Positions 34,343 to 41,712 of a stretch of 45,278 bases of DNA are shown one piece after another. This stretch comes from a virus. Where the stretch lies: positions 1 to 45,278 of the IMG/VR virus record IMGVR_UViG_3300023171_000021, one strand, 5' to 3'. The notes beneath the pieces are model-generated. The model was given only the letters and a program-made list of their open reading frames with translations, was not told the origin of the DNA and ran no database searches. Each line of letters opens with the position of its first letter. Within the stretch, counting starts at the first letter, position 1. Position numbers and translations under genes: made by a program.

Positions 34343-34521
34343 GGTTTTAATTCTTTTACTATCTTAATAATATTATCTATTGAATCAATAGCTTTCAATT
34401 GTTTAACTTTTTCTAACTTTTTAATTAATGTTGATTGAAAATCTTCACATCCTTCAAGATATGATATAGGATGTTCAGCAGCATCAATGTATTTATTCCA
34501 TTTATCATCTAATTGACTCAT
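34339..34521 (-). CDS. Small helical protein, tandem paralogue A
   Basis: Sixty residues: L-D-D-K-W-N-K-Y, E-D-F-Q-S-T-L-I-K-K-L-E-K, then I-I-K-I-V-K-E-L-K-P. The same order of features (L-D-x-x-W, F-Q, K-x-L-E-K, I-K-x-L-K-x-L-K-P) is in the gene directly upstream, so the two look like an old tandem duplication. Four-base overlaps on both sides. Function unknown. Confidence 0.6.
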   Translation of the reverse strand: MSQLDDKWNKYIDAAEHPISYLEGCEDFQSTLIKKLEKVKQLKAIDSIDNIIKIVKELKP

Positions 34522-34724
34522 GGTTTTAAATTCTTAAGTACTTTAATAACTTCTGCTATAGCATCTCTTCCATCAGGAATTTCATCTATTTTCTCTAATT
34601 CTTTTAAAGCTTTCTCTTGAAACTCAGATGCACCTTGTCTATAGTATCCTATTCTACCTAATAACTCTGCTTGAGCTATATTTACTTTTGTAGTGTATTT
34701 CCATTCACTATCTAAATTTTTCAT
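34518..34724 (-). CDS. Small helical protein, tandem paralogue B
   Basis: Sixty-eight residues: L-D-S-E-W-K-Y, S-E-F-Q-E-K-A-L-K-E-L-E-K-I, I-A-E-V-I-K-V-L-K-N-L-K-P. Pattern-matched to the next gene (paralogue A), and both are preceded on the - strand by near-identical A-rich leader/coding ends (AAAACCATG). Probably a helical adaptor or small regulator; no family recognised. Confidence 0.6.
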   Translation of the reverse strand: MKNLDSEWKYTTKVNIAQAELLGRIGYYRQGASEFQEKALKELEKIDEIPDGRDAIAEVIKVLKNLKP

Positions 34725-34969
34725 ATTAATTTTTTAATTTTATTAAATACAAAATCAGCTAATTCTTCATAGTTATCAAATTGAGCATTAAACTCATCTT
34801 GAGAATATAAATGATTAGCTGGACCTCTAAAAACTAATTCTTTATTACTTCCATAAGGTAATTTCCAGAAGTCCATTCCTTGCCACTGATCTGCTCCACT
34901 AGGGCCTTTACCACTTTTATATAAGAATCCTTTTTCTATAAGTAATTCCTTTGTTAATAATGTTTTCAT
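34721..34969 (-). CDS. Small hypothetical protein
   Basis: Eighty-two residues: L-L-T-K-E-L-L-I-E-K-G-F, G-P-S-G-A-D-Q-W-Q-G-M-D-F-W-K-L-P-Y, C-terminal helix E-E-L-A-D-F-V-F-N-K-I-K-K. Its leader (AATACAAATAT before ATG) is shared with the putative SSB gene (start 23492). Divergent start with the + strand gene 11 bases away. No family recognised. Confidence 0.55.
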   Translation of the reverse strand: MKTLLTKELLIEKGFLYKSGKGPSGADQWQGMDFWKLPYGSNKELVFRGPANHLYSQDEFNAQFDNYEELADFVFNKIKKLI

Positions 34970-34980
34970 ATATTTGTATT

Positions 34981-35256
34981 ATGGATAATATAACTGTTAT
35001 AAAAAAGGACGCACTTGTTCCATTAAACTTAGGAACAAGTTTTATAAATAAATTACAACAAGCTTTTGTTTATTTTATGAATCAGAAGACTGATGAAGAG
35101 GTACAGGCATTTACAGATGCTCTCAAGGGAGAAACTTCTTTAAGTGAATGGATGACTCATTATGAGACTTTAGCTCTTCTAATCAAAGCTATTGAAGACT
35201 CAGCTATGCAATCTAATTTAACTGAAGAAAAGGATGTTACATCAATGGGTAGTTAA
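34981..35256 (+). CDS. Lone + strand small gene inside the leftward operon
   Basis: Start chosen at M-D-N-I-T-V-I-K-K (34981); an earlier ATG at 34951 would overlap the divergent gene and add a poor hydrophobic lead. The 91-aa product has A-L-V-P-L-N-L-G-T-S-F-I-N-K-L-Q-Q-A-F-V-Y-F-M and acidic helices. I associate this with a small conserved crAss-like hypothetical type, but cannot name a function. It ends overlapping the opposing gene by 20 bases. Confidence 0.6.
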   Translation: MDNITVIKKDALVPLNLGTSFINKLQQAFVYFMNQKTDEEVQAFTDALKGETSLSEWMTHYETLALLIKAIEDSAMQSNLTEEKDVTSMGS

Positions 35257-35638
35257 GTTCATCACCTAAATTATAACATTCTTGTATAGCAGCTGATAAA
35301 TCTTCTTTAGATGCATCACCGAAGGAAGGGCAGATAAATATCTCCTTTCCTTCTTTTTCTCTAGTAATACATAATCCAGCTTTCTGTTTAATTACTAACT
35401 TAAGATCAGATGTACTTATACCAGTATGTCTAGATAAATCTCTAATCATAGCATGAATCTTTGATAATTGAGCTAAGTTAGCATCGTCATCTACAATCTC
35501 TGCATATAAATCAACATAACTTCCTTCAGGGATAAGTGATTTAAACTTCTCATAATCATTCGTATCTCTATCTTTAATATAGACTAATTGTCCATTCTCT
35601 TTCTTAAGTCTACCAAAAAAATTATAATTCAAATTCAT
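35237..35638 (-). CDS. Hypothetical protein with possible NinB-like segment
   Basis: Seen: 133 aa. The middle block A-Q-L-S-K-I-H-A-M-I-R-D-L-S-R-H-T-G, D-L-K-L-V-I-K-Q-K-A-G-L-C resembles the pattern of phage NinB-like recombination proteins, but the match is weak. The C-terminal part (A-A-I-Q-E-C-Y-N-L-G) is helical. Overlaps DUF7448-like gene by 17 bases. Function unproven. Confidence 0.5.
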   Translation of the reverse strand: MNLNYNFFGRLKKENGQLVYIKDRDTNDYEKFKSLIPEGSYVDLYAEIVDDDANLAQLSKIHAMIRDLSRHTGISTSDLKLVIKQKAGLCITREKEGKEIFICPSFGDASKEDLSAAIQECYNLGDELNYPLM

Positions 35639-36023
35639 CTTCTTCTGTTTCGTTTATCTCACTAATGTATACTGACTCACTATAATAACCATTAGATTGA
35701 CCATACCATCTTATAGTTACATATCCTTTAATAGTAGCAAACTTATAGAATGTCCAAGTACATGATTCTACACTATAATCATCTTCATCATCTGTAGTAG
35801 GTTCAGCTAGATTATTAGTTTCCTCATCTGCCATATGTAATGGATATCCAATAAGATCATTTATATCTCCTATAATATCATCAATAGTGACAGATTCACA
35901 ACAATCCTGAGAATGATACATTCTAAACTGTTTTCCATCATCTCTTGTAAAGATGATTTCATTATTTACTTTATCAACTTTTATATCTGTTAAAATTCTA
36001 TGGAATAATTCTTTAATGACCAT
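35622..36023 (-). CDS. DUF7448-like protein
   Basis: Seen: 133 aa. M-Y-H-S-Q-D-C-C-E-S-V, D-D-I-I-G-D-I-N-D-L-I-G-Y-P, S-C-T-W-T-F-Y-K-F-A-T, V-T-I-R-W-Y-G-Q-S-N-G-Y-Y-S: this is the characteristic sequence order of the DUF7448 phage family. Function unknown; beta-rich, with a conserved CC pair. Ends with an acidic tail. Two bases after the helicase gene. Confidence 0.72.
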   Translation of the reverse strand: MVIKELFHRILTDIKVDKVNNEIIFTRDDGKQFRMYHSQDCCESVTIDDIIGDINDLIGYPLHMADEETNNLAEPTTDDEDDYSVESCTWTFYKFATIKGYVTIRWYGQSNGYYSESVYISEINETEEDEFEL

Positions 36024-36025
36024 AT

Positions 36026-37120
36026 TTAATCTTTAAACTCCTTATATGTAATTTTACTCTGATCTAAACTAGATAAAGCTTTTTCTATCCATTGCTCATC
36101 TACTGTATCTTTATAACATAATAAATGTATATTAGACATATCATCTGTAGTAAGATTAAGAGCTCTAGCAAACCTTTGTAAAAATTTATTATCTGATGCA
36201 AAAGCATGTAATATAATAGATTCTTTAAGTCCAGGAATAGTAACTCCTTCAGATAATTGCAATACACATCCTAGTTTTTCTATTACTCCAATTTTAAATA
36301 ATTGAAGATTAGCTTCACTTTCTGAATTACTACTATGATATGTGTGATCACATAATTTATCAGCTTGATCTTTAGTGTTAGCAAATACAATACATTTATG
36401 TTCCATCTTTTCTAGAAGATTCTTAGCATATACTTCTTTTGATTTAAAGTTCTGCATTGTCTTCATTCTATTTATATTAGCCCAAGAAGTTCTAGTCTCT
36501 TCTACAGATTTCGTAGCATACTCATAAGCTTTTATCTCATTAGTATAAAAATCATGTTTAGCTGTTTTTACATGAATATCCCTCTTTTGTGATAGAGGAA
36601 TCATATGTACTATAATTCTATAATCATTAAGAATATCCGCATCTATTGCATCTTCAGTATGATAAGTATATTGAATAGGAGCATAATGCTTAATCATCTT
36701 ATATTGCTCACTATGTTTATTTGTTGGTGGTGTACCAGTAAGACCTAATATCTCTCCTTTAAAAGTATATAATTCTTGAGTATTATGACTCATTTTAAGA
36801 GCATGTATTTCATCGAATACTATAATTTTATAATCTGATAATTTTAATTTACTAAATGATCTATATGTTACATAATCAATATGTTCATTTAAGTAATGAT
36901 AATTAAACTTCTTTATATCATCTTTCCATCCTTTAAAGATTGAAAGCTTAGGAGCAACTATTAATACTTTACCTTCAGTTCCTTTAACTATTTTATTTAT
37001 TACTTCAAGACCTATCTTAGTCTTACCAACTCTCATACTTATATTAAGAGTTCGTTTTGTATATTTTGAAGCTTCAGTAATTGCTTCTTCCTGAACCTTT
37101 TCTCTATTCTGATTCTGCAT
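36026..37120 (-). CDS. SF2 DNA/RNA helicase (DEAH/D-type)
   Basis: Seen: 364 aa. Motif I S-M-R-V-G-K-T (28-34), Ia L-I-V-A-P-K-L-S-I, II I-I-V-F-D-E-I-H, III L-G-L-T-G-T-P, IV C-I-V-F-A-N-T, and V/VI F-L-Q-R-F-A-R-A-L-N-L. Shortened compared with typical SF2 helicases, as in phage UvsW/Rad25-like proteins that remodel DNA in recombination and replication. Overlaps the upstream 129-aa gene by 17 bases. Confidence 0.85.
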   Translation of the reverse strand: MQNQNREKVQEEAITEASKYTKRTLNISMRVGKTKIGLEVINKIVKGTEGKVLIVAPKLSIFKGWKDDIKKFNYHYLNEHIDYVTYRSFSKLKLSDYKIIVFDEIHALKMSHNTQELYTFKGEILGLTGTPPTNKHSEQYKMIKHYAPIQYTYHTEDAIDADILNDYRIIVHMIPLSQKRDIHVKTAKHDFYTNEIKAYEYATKSVEETRTSWANINRMKTMQNFKSKEVYAKNLLEKMEHKCIVFANTKDQADKLCDHTYHSSNSESEANLQLFKIGVIEKLGCVLQLSEGVTIPGLKESIILHAFASDNKFLQRFARALNLTTDDMSNIHLLCYKDTVDEQWIEKALSSLDQSKITYKEFKD

Positions 37121-37493
37121 AGAATTCTGTATCTGTATTTAACAAAGATACGATTTCTTTTGTTTCTGTATTTACTACTCTAAACTTTCTTCCAGCAAAC
37201 CTCCAATGTTCATTAATTGCAGTTTTACCTTTACCAGCTAACATTGTAGTTCTAGCTAATTTATTCATTTGTTCTATACAGTGTTTAACTGATAGCATAT
37301 TACTAAACCATGAGTCTTTAACCCAAGTATCTTTTTTAAACTCTTTATAAAAGAAAGCATGTTCTTTAACTACATTTTCATCTATCATCATAGCTTCTAA
37401 TTGCCATGGTTTAGGTACTTTCTTTCTTATAACATTCTCTCCTGGAGGAACATCAGCATACTCTTCATATTTCTTCTTTTCTACCTTCTTCAT
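37104..37493 (-). CDS. Hypothetical protein
   Basis: Seen: 129 aa; basic N-terminus (K-K-V-E-K-K-K-Y-E-E-Y), P-P-G-E-N-V-I, W-Q-L-E-A-M-M-I-D, an A-G-K-G-K-T-A-I-N loop that resembles a P-loop but lacks the required preceding strand and the following Walker B, so I do not call an ATPase. Ends with a beta-like R-K-F-R-V-V-N-T-E-T-K-E-I-V. No family recognised; coupled to the helicase gene. Confidence 0.55.
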   Translation of the reverse strand: MKKVEKKKYEEYADVPPGENVIRKKVPKPWQLEAMMIDENVVKEHAFFYKEFKKDTWVKDSWFSNMLSVKHCIEQMNKLARTTMLAGKGKTAINEHWRFAGRKFRVVNTETKEIVSLLNTDTEFYAESE

Positions 37494-37840
37494 ATCTTTT
37501 TCTTTTTATTAAGTATGTTTTGCTCTAATATAAAAAAGCTACTATAAAAAGCAGCTTCTTCACATTCTTTTCTACTCTCATAAGGTTTATTATCTGAAGA
37601 TTGTCCTTTAAAGGATGTACCATTATTAATAGTAAAAAACCATCTTTTAATATTTACATACTCTTCTCCAAAGTTATATTCAGGACATACTTCAATCCAT
37701 ATTCTTTTCTTATCAAAGAATGTATATAAATCTCTTACTATAACGAAATGTCTGCTTCCACTAGTTACTTCTTTATCTTTCCAAAATTTGAAGTTACTGT
37801 ATGCATTAGGACATTTTTCTTTAATAACCTTTAAGTCCAT
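37490..37840 (-). CDS. Hypothetical protein
   Basis: Seen: 116 aa; H-F-V-I-V-R-D-L-Y-T-F-F, R-I-W-I-E-V-C-P-E-Y, R-W-F-F-T-I-N-N-G-T, C-terminal helix and polybasic end (N-K-K-K-K-I). Aromatic, beta-rich. Overlaps the ATP-grasp-like gene by 10 bases. No family recognised. Confidence 0.55.
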   Translation of the reverse strand: MDLKVIKEKCPNAYSNFKFWKDKEVTSGSRHFVIVRDLYTFFDKKRIWIEVCPEYNFGEEYVNIKRWFFTINNGTSFKGQSSDNKPYESRKECEEAAFYSSFFILEQNILNKKKKI

Positions 37841-38568
37841 TTTCTATATTCTGTCATTTGAAACCACCTATCTCTTAGCATTTTAGCATATGTTAGTGGA
37901 TCTAATCCATAATGTCCTATACTCCAAAAATCATTACATTCAATTAGTACAGTTTTTTGAGGATTAGGAGTACTTATTACTGCTACATCTATAGTATATG
38001 CTATAGGACAATATGCAAAACCTTTATATCTATAAATCATTTTATCTATAATTGCTATATCTGGAAATTTATCAAATTGACCACTATAATGTTTTAATCC
38101 TACTAATTCTTTATTATATACAAAGCCTCTCCATTCAGATACTATATCTATAATATTAGATACAAAAACAGCAGTAGCATCTGGTTGATCAATTAAATAA
38201 TGAATATTAGATCCATGTTTAATAACACCTGAAGAAAACTGTTTAACTTTTTCAAATGGTTTAATAAAGACAGGTGTAGTAATAGCAGCAACCTGTTTGA
38301 GTGTTAGAGTTTTTACTTTTCTTTGTAAATAATCATCTTCTCTTAGACATGCTGGTATATTTAAAGGTCTTGGATATTTTATATTATGCTTATCCATATA
38401 TTCAATAGTAGGTTCTACATCAGCTACTACTATATTATCAGGAGCATAAGGTATATCATTTACATTAGTAAAGAATATAATTTCTGCTTGTAATTCCCGA
38501 AAACCTTTACATGCTGCAAAAATCCAATCAGTTTCTATTTCTTTATTTTTATAAATATATACTTTCAT
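37831..38568 (-). CDS. ATP-grasp protein, R2K-clade-like
   Basis: Seen: 245 aa. V-F-I-K-P-F-E-K-V-K-Q-F-S-S-G-V-I, S-E-W-R-G-F-V-Y, Y-T-I-D-V-A-V, and L-I-E-C-N-D-F-W-S-I-G-H-Y-G-L, then M-L-R-D-R-W. This matches the R2K-type ATP-grasp family (metal-binding E-C-N-D core with upstream Lys and Arg). Known: R2K proteins are proposed to modify peptides or proteins by ATP-dependent ligation, and some are linked to phage and conflict systems. Substrate not readable; no peptide precursor is obvious nearby. Confidence 0.72.
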   Translation of the reverse strand: MKVYIYKNKEIETDWIFAACKGFRELQAEIIFFTNVNDIPYAPDNIVVADVEPTIEYMDKHNIKYPRPLNIPACLREDDYLQRKVKTLTLKQVAAITTPVFIKPFEKVKQFSSGVIKHGSNIHYLIDQPDATAVFVSNIIDIVSEWRGFVYNKELVGLKHYSGQFDKFPDIAIIDKMIYRYKGFAYCPIAYTIDVAVISTPNPQKTVLIECNDFWSIGHYGLDPLTYAKMLRDRWFQMTEYRKWT

Positions 38569-38570
38569 AA

Positions 38571-39017
38571 TTACTCTTCTTCGTATAATAACTTATGTAA
38601 GAAATCTTTTTCTTGTTCTATTCTTAATTTTTCTGCTTCCTTAGCTTGTCTTTTAGCTAATTGTTTCTCAGCATACTCTTTAGCTTTAAGATTACGTTCT
38701 TCTTTAGCTTTTTTCTCTCTTTCATGTCTTTTAATCCAACCTTTTTTAGCAGCTTCAGACATTTTCTCAGAATAAGCTTTATTACGTGCAATACGTTCAG
38801 CTTCTTTCTTTTCAGCAGTTATCCTAATTTCTTCTTTTAACTCTTCAGTTAATTCCCTATAATATGTTATTCTAAATGAGTTTATACTATAAGGTCTTAT
38901 ATGTATACGACATAAAGTAATATTATCTTTAAGATATGACTCTTTTATTAATTTAATATGTTCTTCAATGTCATCTATAACACTAATAAAAATACTATTT
39001 ACTTCTAGTTCTTCCAT
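38571..39017 (-). CDS. Long basic coiled-coil protein
   Basis: Seen: 148 aa; N-terminal ~65 residues folded-looking (I-F-I-S-V-I-D-D-I-E-E-H-I), then a long Lys/Glu/Ala-rich helix (residues ~68-140) with G-W-I-K-R-H-E in the middle. A coiled-coil DNA- or protein-binding role is plausible; no family recognised. Overlaps the next gene by 23 bases. Confidence 0.55.
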   Translation of the reverse strand: MEELEVNSIFISVIDDIEEHIKLIKESYLKDNITLCRIHIRPYSINSFRITYYRELTEELKEEIRITAEKKEAERIARNKAYSEKMSEAAKKGWIKRHEREKKAKEERNLKAKEYAEKQLAKRQAKEAEKLRIEQEKDFLHKLLYEEE

Positions 39018-39219
39018 TATCTTTTACTAACATATATTCTGGATGAATAAATACAGTTCCAGAATCCCAATCAAATCCTTCATGTAACATAACTATATTA
39101 GCAGAAGAAGATGGTCCTACACTATCATTATTAGTTGATATTACTACTCTTAAATCATTCTTAGATGGGTCATCTATAAGTATGTTATCTATATGTTGTC
39201 TTAATTCTCCTAGTGTCAT
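38995..39219 (-). CDS. Small phage protein of GFDWD type
   Basis: Seen: 74 aa; M-T-L-G-E-L-R-Q-H-I-D, a middle D-L-R-V-V-I-S-T-N-N-D-S, and H-E-G-F-D-W-D-S-G-T-V-F-I. I recognise the general form of small phage proteins with this order, but no function is attached to it. Overlaps both neighbours by 4-23 bases. Confidence 0.55.
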   Translation of the reverse strand: MTLGELRQHIDNILIDDPSKNDLRVVISTNNDSVGPSSSANIVMLHEGFDWDSGTVFIHPEYMLVKDNGRTRSK

Positions 39220-39605
39220 AATATATCTTTAAATTTTTCTTGAAGTTTTACTAATTCAATATAATCAGGATCATCTTGTGCAAGCTGTAATCTAGTTTTC
39301 CTAACTTGAATAGCTCTTTCTTTGTCATCCTTTTCTTGTTGTTTTTTAGCTTCGTAACCTTCTCTTTTAATTTTCTCTTCAGGTGTTTCAGATCTATAGA
39401 AATTTACTTCTATATAAGAATTATCTTCATTTCCAGCTATATTAAGAACATATTCAAATTGAAATTCATCAGGTGGATATGTTATATAGATATCTTTAAG
39501 ACCATCATTATAGATCTGTAATACTTCTTTACTTAATTCATCTAAAGAATTATATTCACCTTTTTCTAATTCTATACCTTTAATATATTGTCTATTCTCA
39601 ATCAT
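39216..39605 (-). CDS. Hypothetical protein with charged C-terminal helix
   Basis: Seen: 129 aa; N-terminal mixed fold (I-K-G-I-E-L-E-K-G-E-Y, D-I-Y-I-T-Y-P-P-D-E-F), followed by a charged helix (E-K-I-K-R-E-G-Y-E-A-K-K-Q-Q-E-K) and L-V-K-L-Q-E-K-F-K-D-I-L. Overlaps neighbours by 4 bases. No family recognised. Confidence 0.5.
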   Translation of the reverse strand: MIENRQYIKGIELEKGEYNSLDELSKEVLQIYNDGLKDIYITYPPDEFQFEYVLNIAGNEDNSYIEVNFYRSETPEEKIKREGYEAKKQQEKDDKERAIQVRKTRLQLAQDDPDYIELVKLQEKFKDIL

Positions 39606-39835
39606 AAGTATTCTATTTTATATGTTGAATTAGCAGTTTTAAATGTAGAGTCATCAATAATCTCTTCTATAGGAGAAGTAGAAAACCATGTACCAAGGGT
39701 TAAAATCATAACACATTCTCCAACTCTTAATTCGCTATTAATCATATCTCCAGTCTTTTCATAACCAGTATTTATTTTATTAGGATGATTATCATTAAAC
39801 TTATCATCTAATATTTTTGTTACTTTAACTTTCAT
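39602..39835 (-). CDS. Small beta-rich hypothetical protein
   Basis: Seen: 77 aa; V-K-V-T-K-I-L-D-D-K-F, R-V-G-E-C-V-M-I-L-T-L-G-T-W-F-S-T-S, I-I-D-D-S-T-F-K-T-A-N-S-T-Y-K-I. Its strand pattern resembles a small OB/SH3-like barrel, but this is a guess. Overlaps both neighbours by 4 bases. Confidence 0.5.
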   Translation of the reverse strand: MKVKVTKILDDKFNDNHPNKINTGYEKTGDMINSELRVGECVMILTLGTWFSTSPIEEIIDDSTFKTANSTYKIEYL

Positions 39836-40155
39836 GAATCAAATTCTTTTATTTCTTTACTATAGTAGGATTTAGCTCCACCTAAAAATGCACATACTAA
39901 ATGCTCCTCTAGAAAATATACTTGTTTATTATCAGTCATTATAAAATATGGACCTGATTTAACACTATCCCATCTACTTTCAAATCTACTTTGTGTAATA
40001 ATATTAAGTTCTGCTAATCCAGCTGCTAATCTTCTTATTAAAGTCTTTTCACCTAAAGTTTTTTCAGTAAAATATCTCCACTCATTTTCAAACTCAGCTT
40101 GTTTATATTGAGGCATATAAGCATTACCTGTTTTTATATATCTAAATTCTATCAT
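39832..40155 (-). CDS. Hypothetical protein
   Basis: Seen: 107 aa; Y-I-K-T-G-N-A-Y-M, F-E-N-E-W-R-Y-F-T-E-K-T-L-G-E-K-T-L-I-R-R-L-A-A-G-L-A-E-L, Y-F-I-M-T-D-N-K-Q-V-Y-F-L-E-E-H-L. Helix flanked by strands. No family recognised; starts on the stop base of the upstream gene. Confidence 0.5.
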   Translation of the reverse strand: MIEFRYIKTGNAYMPQYKQAEFENEWRYFTEKTLGEKTLIRRLAAGLAELNIITQSRFESRWDSVKSGPYFIMTDNKQVYFLEEHLVCAFLGGAKSYYSKEIKEFDS

Positions 40156-40403
40156 TATTGTTTAAACTTTAATTCTTTAACAATATTTTCAAATCCTTCT
40201 AAATGATCTTTATGAAGTATTACTTCTTCAAAAGCCCCATATGTAGATTGGTATCCAAATATATATTTAATACCATACTTAAGTCTATCTAAAAAAGATC
40301 TCTTAGTTAAATTTACACCTAGATATACATCATCATCATCATATCTAATAACTACTACATGTTCTAAACTAGAACATTCACATACTAATATTTCATTTTT
40401 CAT
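40155..40403 (-). CDS. Hypothetical protein
   Basis: Seen: 82 aa; I-L-V-C-E-C-S-S-L-E-H-V-V-V-I-R-Y-D-D-D-D-V-Y-L-G-V-N-L-T, C-terminal H-K-D-H-L-E-G-F-E-N-I-V-K-E-L. A compact beta start with two Cys; no family recognised. Overlaps upstream gene by 4 bases. Confidence 0.5.
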   Translation of the reverse strand: MKNEILVCECSSLEHVVVIRYDDDDVYLGVNLTKRSFLDRLKYGIKYIFGYQSTYGAFEEVILHKDHLEGFENIVKELKFKQ

Positions 40404-40654
40404 TGTGAATTTATTTTATCTAGTGTATCATTATACTCTTTAGTATAATGATTATATATATTAACTGCTTTTAATAATTTATATGGTAATTCTTTTACTC
40501 CAATACCACTTAATCTTCTATATGCAGTTAAATCAATTTTCTTATTATCTGTTGGTAAATTATATGCAGCATTAGTTAAATGTTTATAATACTGTTGTGA
40601 TGCAAACTTTATTCTAGTATGTACTTCATTCCTTATCTTCATCTTCATCTTCAT
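40400..40654 (-). CDS. Small helical hypothetical protein with repeat-encoded start
   Basis: Seen: 84 aa starting M-K-M-K-M-K-I-R-N-E. The three possible ATGs come from a GAAGAT hexamer repeat that in the other frame encodes the acidic end of the HNH protein, so the real start could be any of them. Body is helical (Q-Q-Y-Y-K-H-L-T-N-A-A-Y, Y-K-L-L-K-A-V-N-I-Y). No family recognised. Confidence 0.5.
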   Translation of the reverse strand: MKMKMKIRNEVHTRIKFASQQYYKHLTNAAYNLPTDNKKIDLTAYRRLSGIGVKELPYKLLKAVNIYNHYTKEYNDTLDKINSQ

Positions 40655-41123
40655 TGTATTTATCTAATCTATTATAACTTATACCTAATTCTTTAGCTTC
40701 TTTAGGGTGAAGCTCACAATATTCATGACATGCATGACATAAAGGTTTCCACCATTTTTTATCCAAATACAAATCACCAACTCTACCTCTTGAGTGATGT
40801 ACTTCCGTTGATTCATGTGTACATATAAATCTTATATTAGCTGCACATATAGGATTTGCTACTAAAAATAATAATCTTTCTATACCATATTCTTTTTGTT
40901 CTATCTTTCTCTTTAATGAAACTATTTTAGGGAACTTAGTCCTCTTCAATGGTTTATATTTCATAGGTTGAGTAGAGACTGGAGTTTCATATGAATCTAC
41001 AGCCTCTTTAGTATCTAATTTCAGTTTATTCCAACATGAAATGCAATACTTCTCACCCAGTTTGCTTGACCAGATGAACTTTTCTAGTTTACATCCGTAG
41101 CATAGTTTTTTCTTATTTTCTAT
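40626..41123 (-). CDS. HNH endonuclease with N-terminal zinc ribbon; start codon not standard
   Basis: From the ATG at 40964 the product is 112 aa with H-H-S-R-G-R, W-W-K-P-L-C-H-A-C-H-E-Y and P-K-E-A-K-E-L, a typical HNH core. The frame is open upstream to the previous gene's TAA (41130-41132) and encodes L-C-Y-G-C...Y-C-I-S-C-W (Cys 8, 11, 27, 30 counting from the ATA at 41121-41123), a convincing zinc ribbon of the kind placed before HNH cores in related phage enzymes. No ATG, GTG or TTG exists there. Either a rare ATA/other start is used, the start was lost by mutation, or only the short form is made. Confidence 0.62.
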   Translation of the reverse strand: MENKKKLCYGCKLEKFIWSSKLGEKYCISCWNKLKLDTKEAVDSYETPVSTQPMKYKPLKRTKFPKIVSLKRKIEQKEYGIERLLFLVANPICAANIRFICTHESTEVHHSRGRVGDLYLDKKWWKPLCHACHEYCELHPKEAKELGISYNRLDKYNEDEDEDKE

Positions 41124-41129
41124 AAGTAC

Positions 41130-41645
41130 TTATTTTAATTCATAATAGTTATTTGGTAATAACTTAGCTAATATAAGCTTTTTAACTATCATATCTTTTG
41201 TAATACCTAACTCTTTAAAATCTAATTTATTCTTATTATTTGAATCATAATAATCATAATTAGCTAATTCAGATGCTAGTTTACTATGTGAAAAGAAAGT
41301 AGTAAGAAAACTACCTAATTTTTGATGACATATTTCTTGTTTCCACTTATCAAGAAATTGCTGTACTTTTTGTTGATTGTTTGTAATTTTAGCCTTCTTT
41401 AGGAATGGCATTTCTTTAACTTCTTCAGGAGTAAATACAGATAATCCATACAATGCTACTCTATAAGCTTGTTGTTGAGCTTTATTTTGATAGAACTTAC
41501 CTTTGTATTTATTTCCATGTAACTGAATACTATTTAATATTGATTCTTTTTCATAAGGTAGATTAAAGTGTTTACACGTGTCAGTATATGATATTGTTAT
41601 ACCACGACTGTTTGCTGAAATAGCTTTGTTAGGATTGTGTTTCAT
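41130..41645 (-). CDS. Conserved hypothetical protein
   Basis: Start chosen at M-K-H-N-P-N-K (41645); an earlier ATG at 41705 would begin inside the terminator hairpin 41678-41706 and adds an unlikely hydrophobic lead. The 171-aa product has Q-Q-Q-A-Y-R-V-A-L-Y-G-L-S-V-F-T-P-E-E-V, then F-L-D-K-W-K-Q-E-I, and is mainly helical. I associate this with a crAss-like hypothetical type but know no function. Same frame as the following HNH gene. Confidence 0.6.
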   Translation of the reverse strand: MKHNPNKAISANSRGITISYTDTCKHFNLPYEKESILNSIQLHGNKYKGKFYQNKAQQQAYRVALYGLSVFTPEEVKEMPFLKKAKITNNQQKVQQFLDKWKQEICHQKLGSFLTTFFSHSKLASELANYDYYDSNNKNKLDFKELGITKDMIVKKLILAKLLPNNYYELK

Positions 41646-41677
41646 GTTACATGGATTTATAGTTAGTATAAAAAATA

Positions 41678-41706
41678 AATGGGGCTGTATTCCTACAAAC
41701 CCCATT
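41678..41706 (-). terminator. Intrinsic terminator after the 160-aa gene
   Basis: Stem AATGGGG/CCCCATT with a 15-base loop, followed on the - strand by a T-rich run (complement of A-rich 41669-41679). It lies 7 bases after the stop of the 160-aa gene. Confidence 0.75.
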
Positions 41707-41712
41707 CTGGTA

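Noticed and set aside
34950-34976. Host-type promoter TTTG...TATATTTG for the + strand gene
   Set aside because: The -7 element is perfect but the spacing to TTTG is only 15 bases instead of 19-21.
34951-34980. Earlier ATG for the + strand gene
   Set aside because: It would overlap the divergent gene and gives an unlikely hydrophobic lead; the ATG at 34981 starts a normal-looking protein.
37104-37493. P-loop ATPase call from A-G-K-G-K-T
   Set aside because: No preceding beta strand with Gly pattern and no Walker B in the protein.
41646-41705. ATG at 41705 as start of the 171-aa gene
   Set aside because: It lies inside the terminator hairpin 41678-41706.
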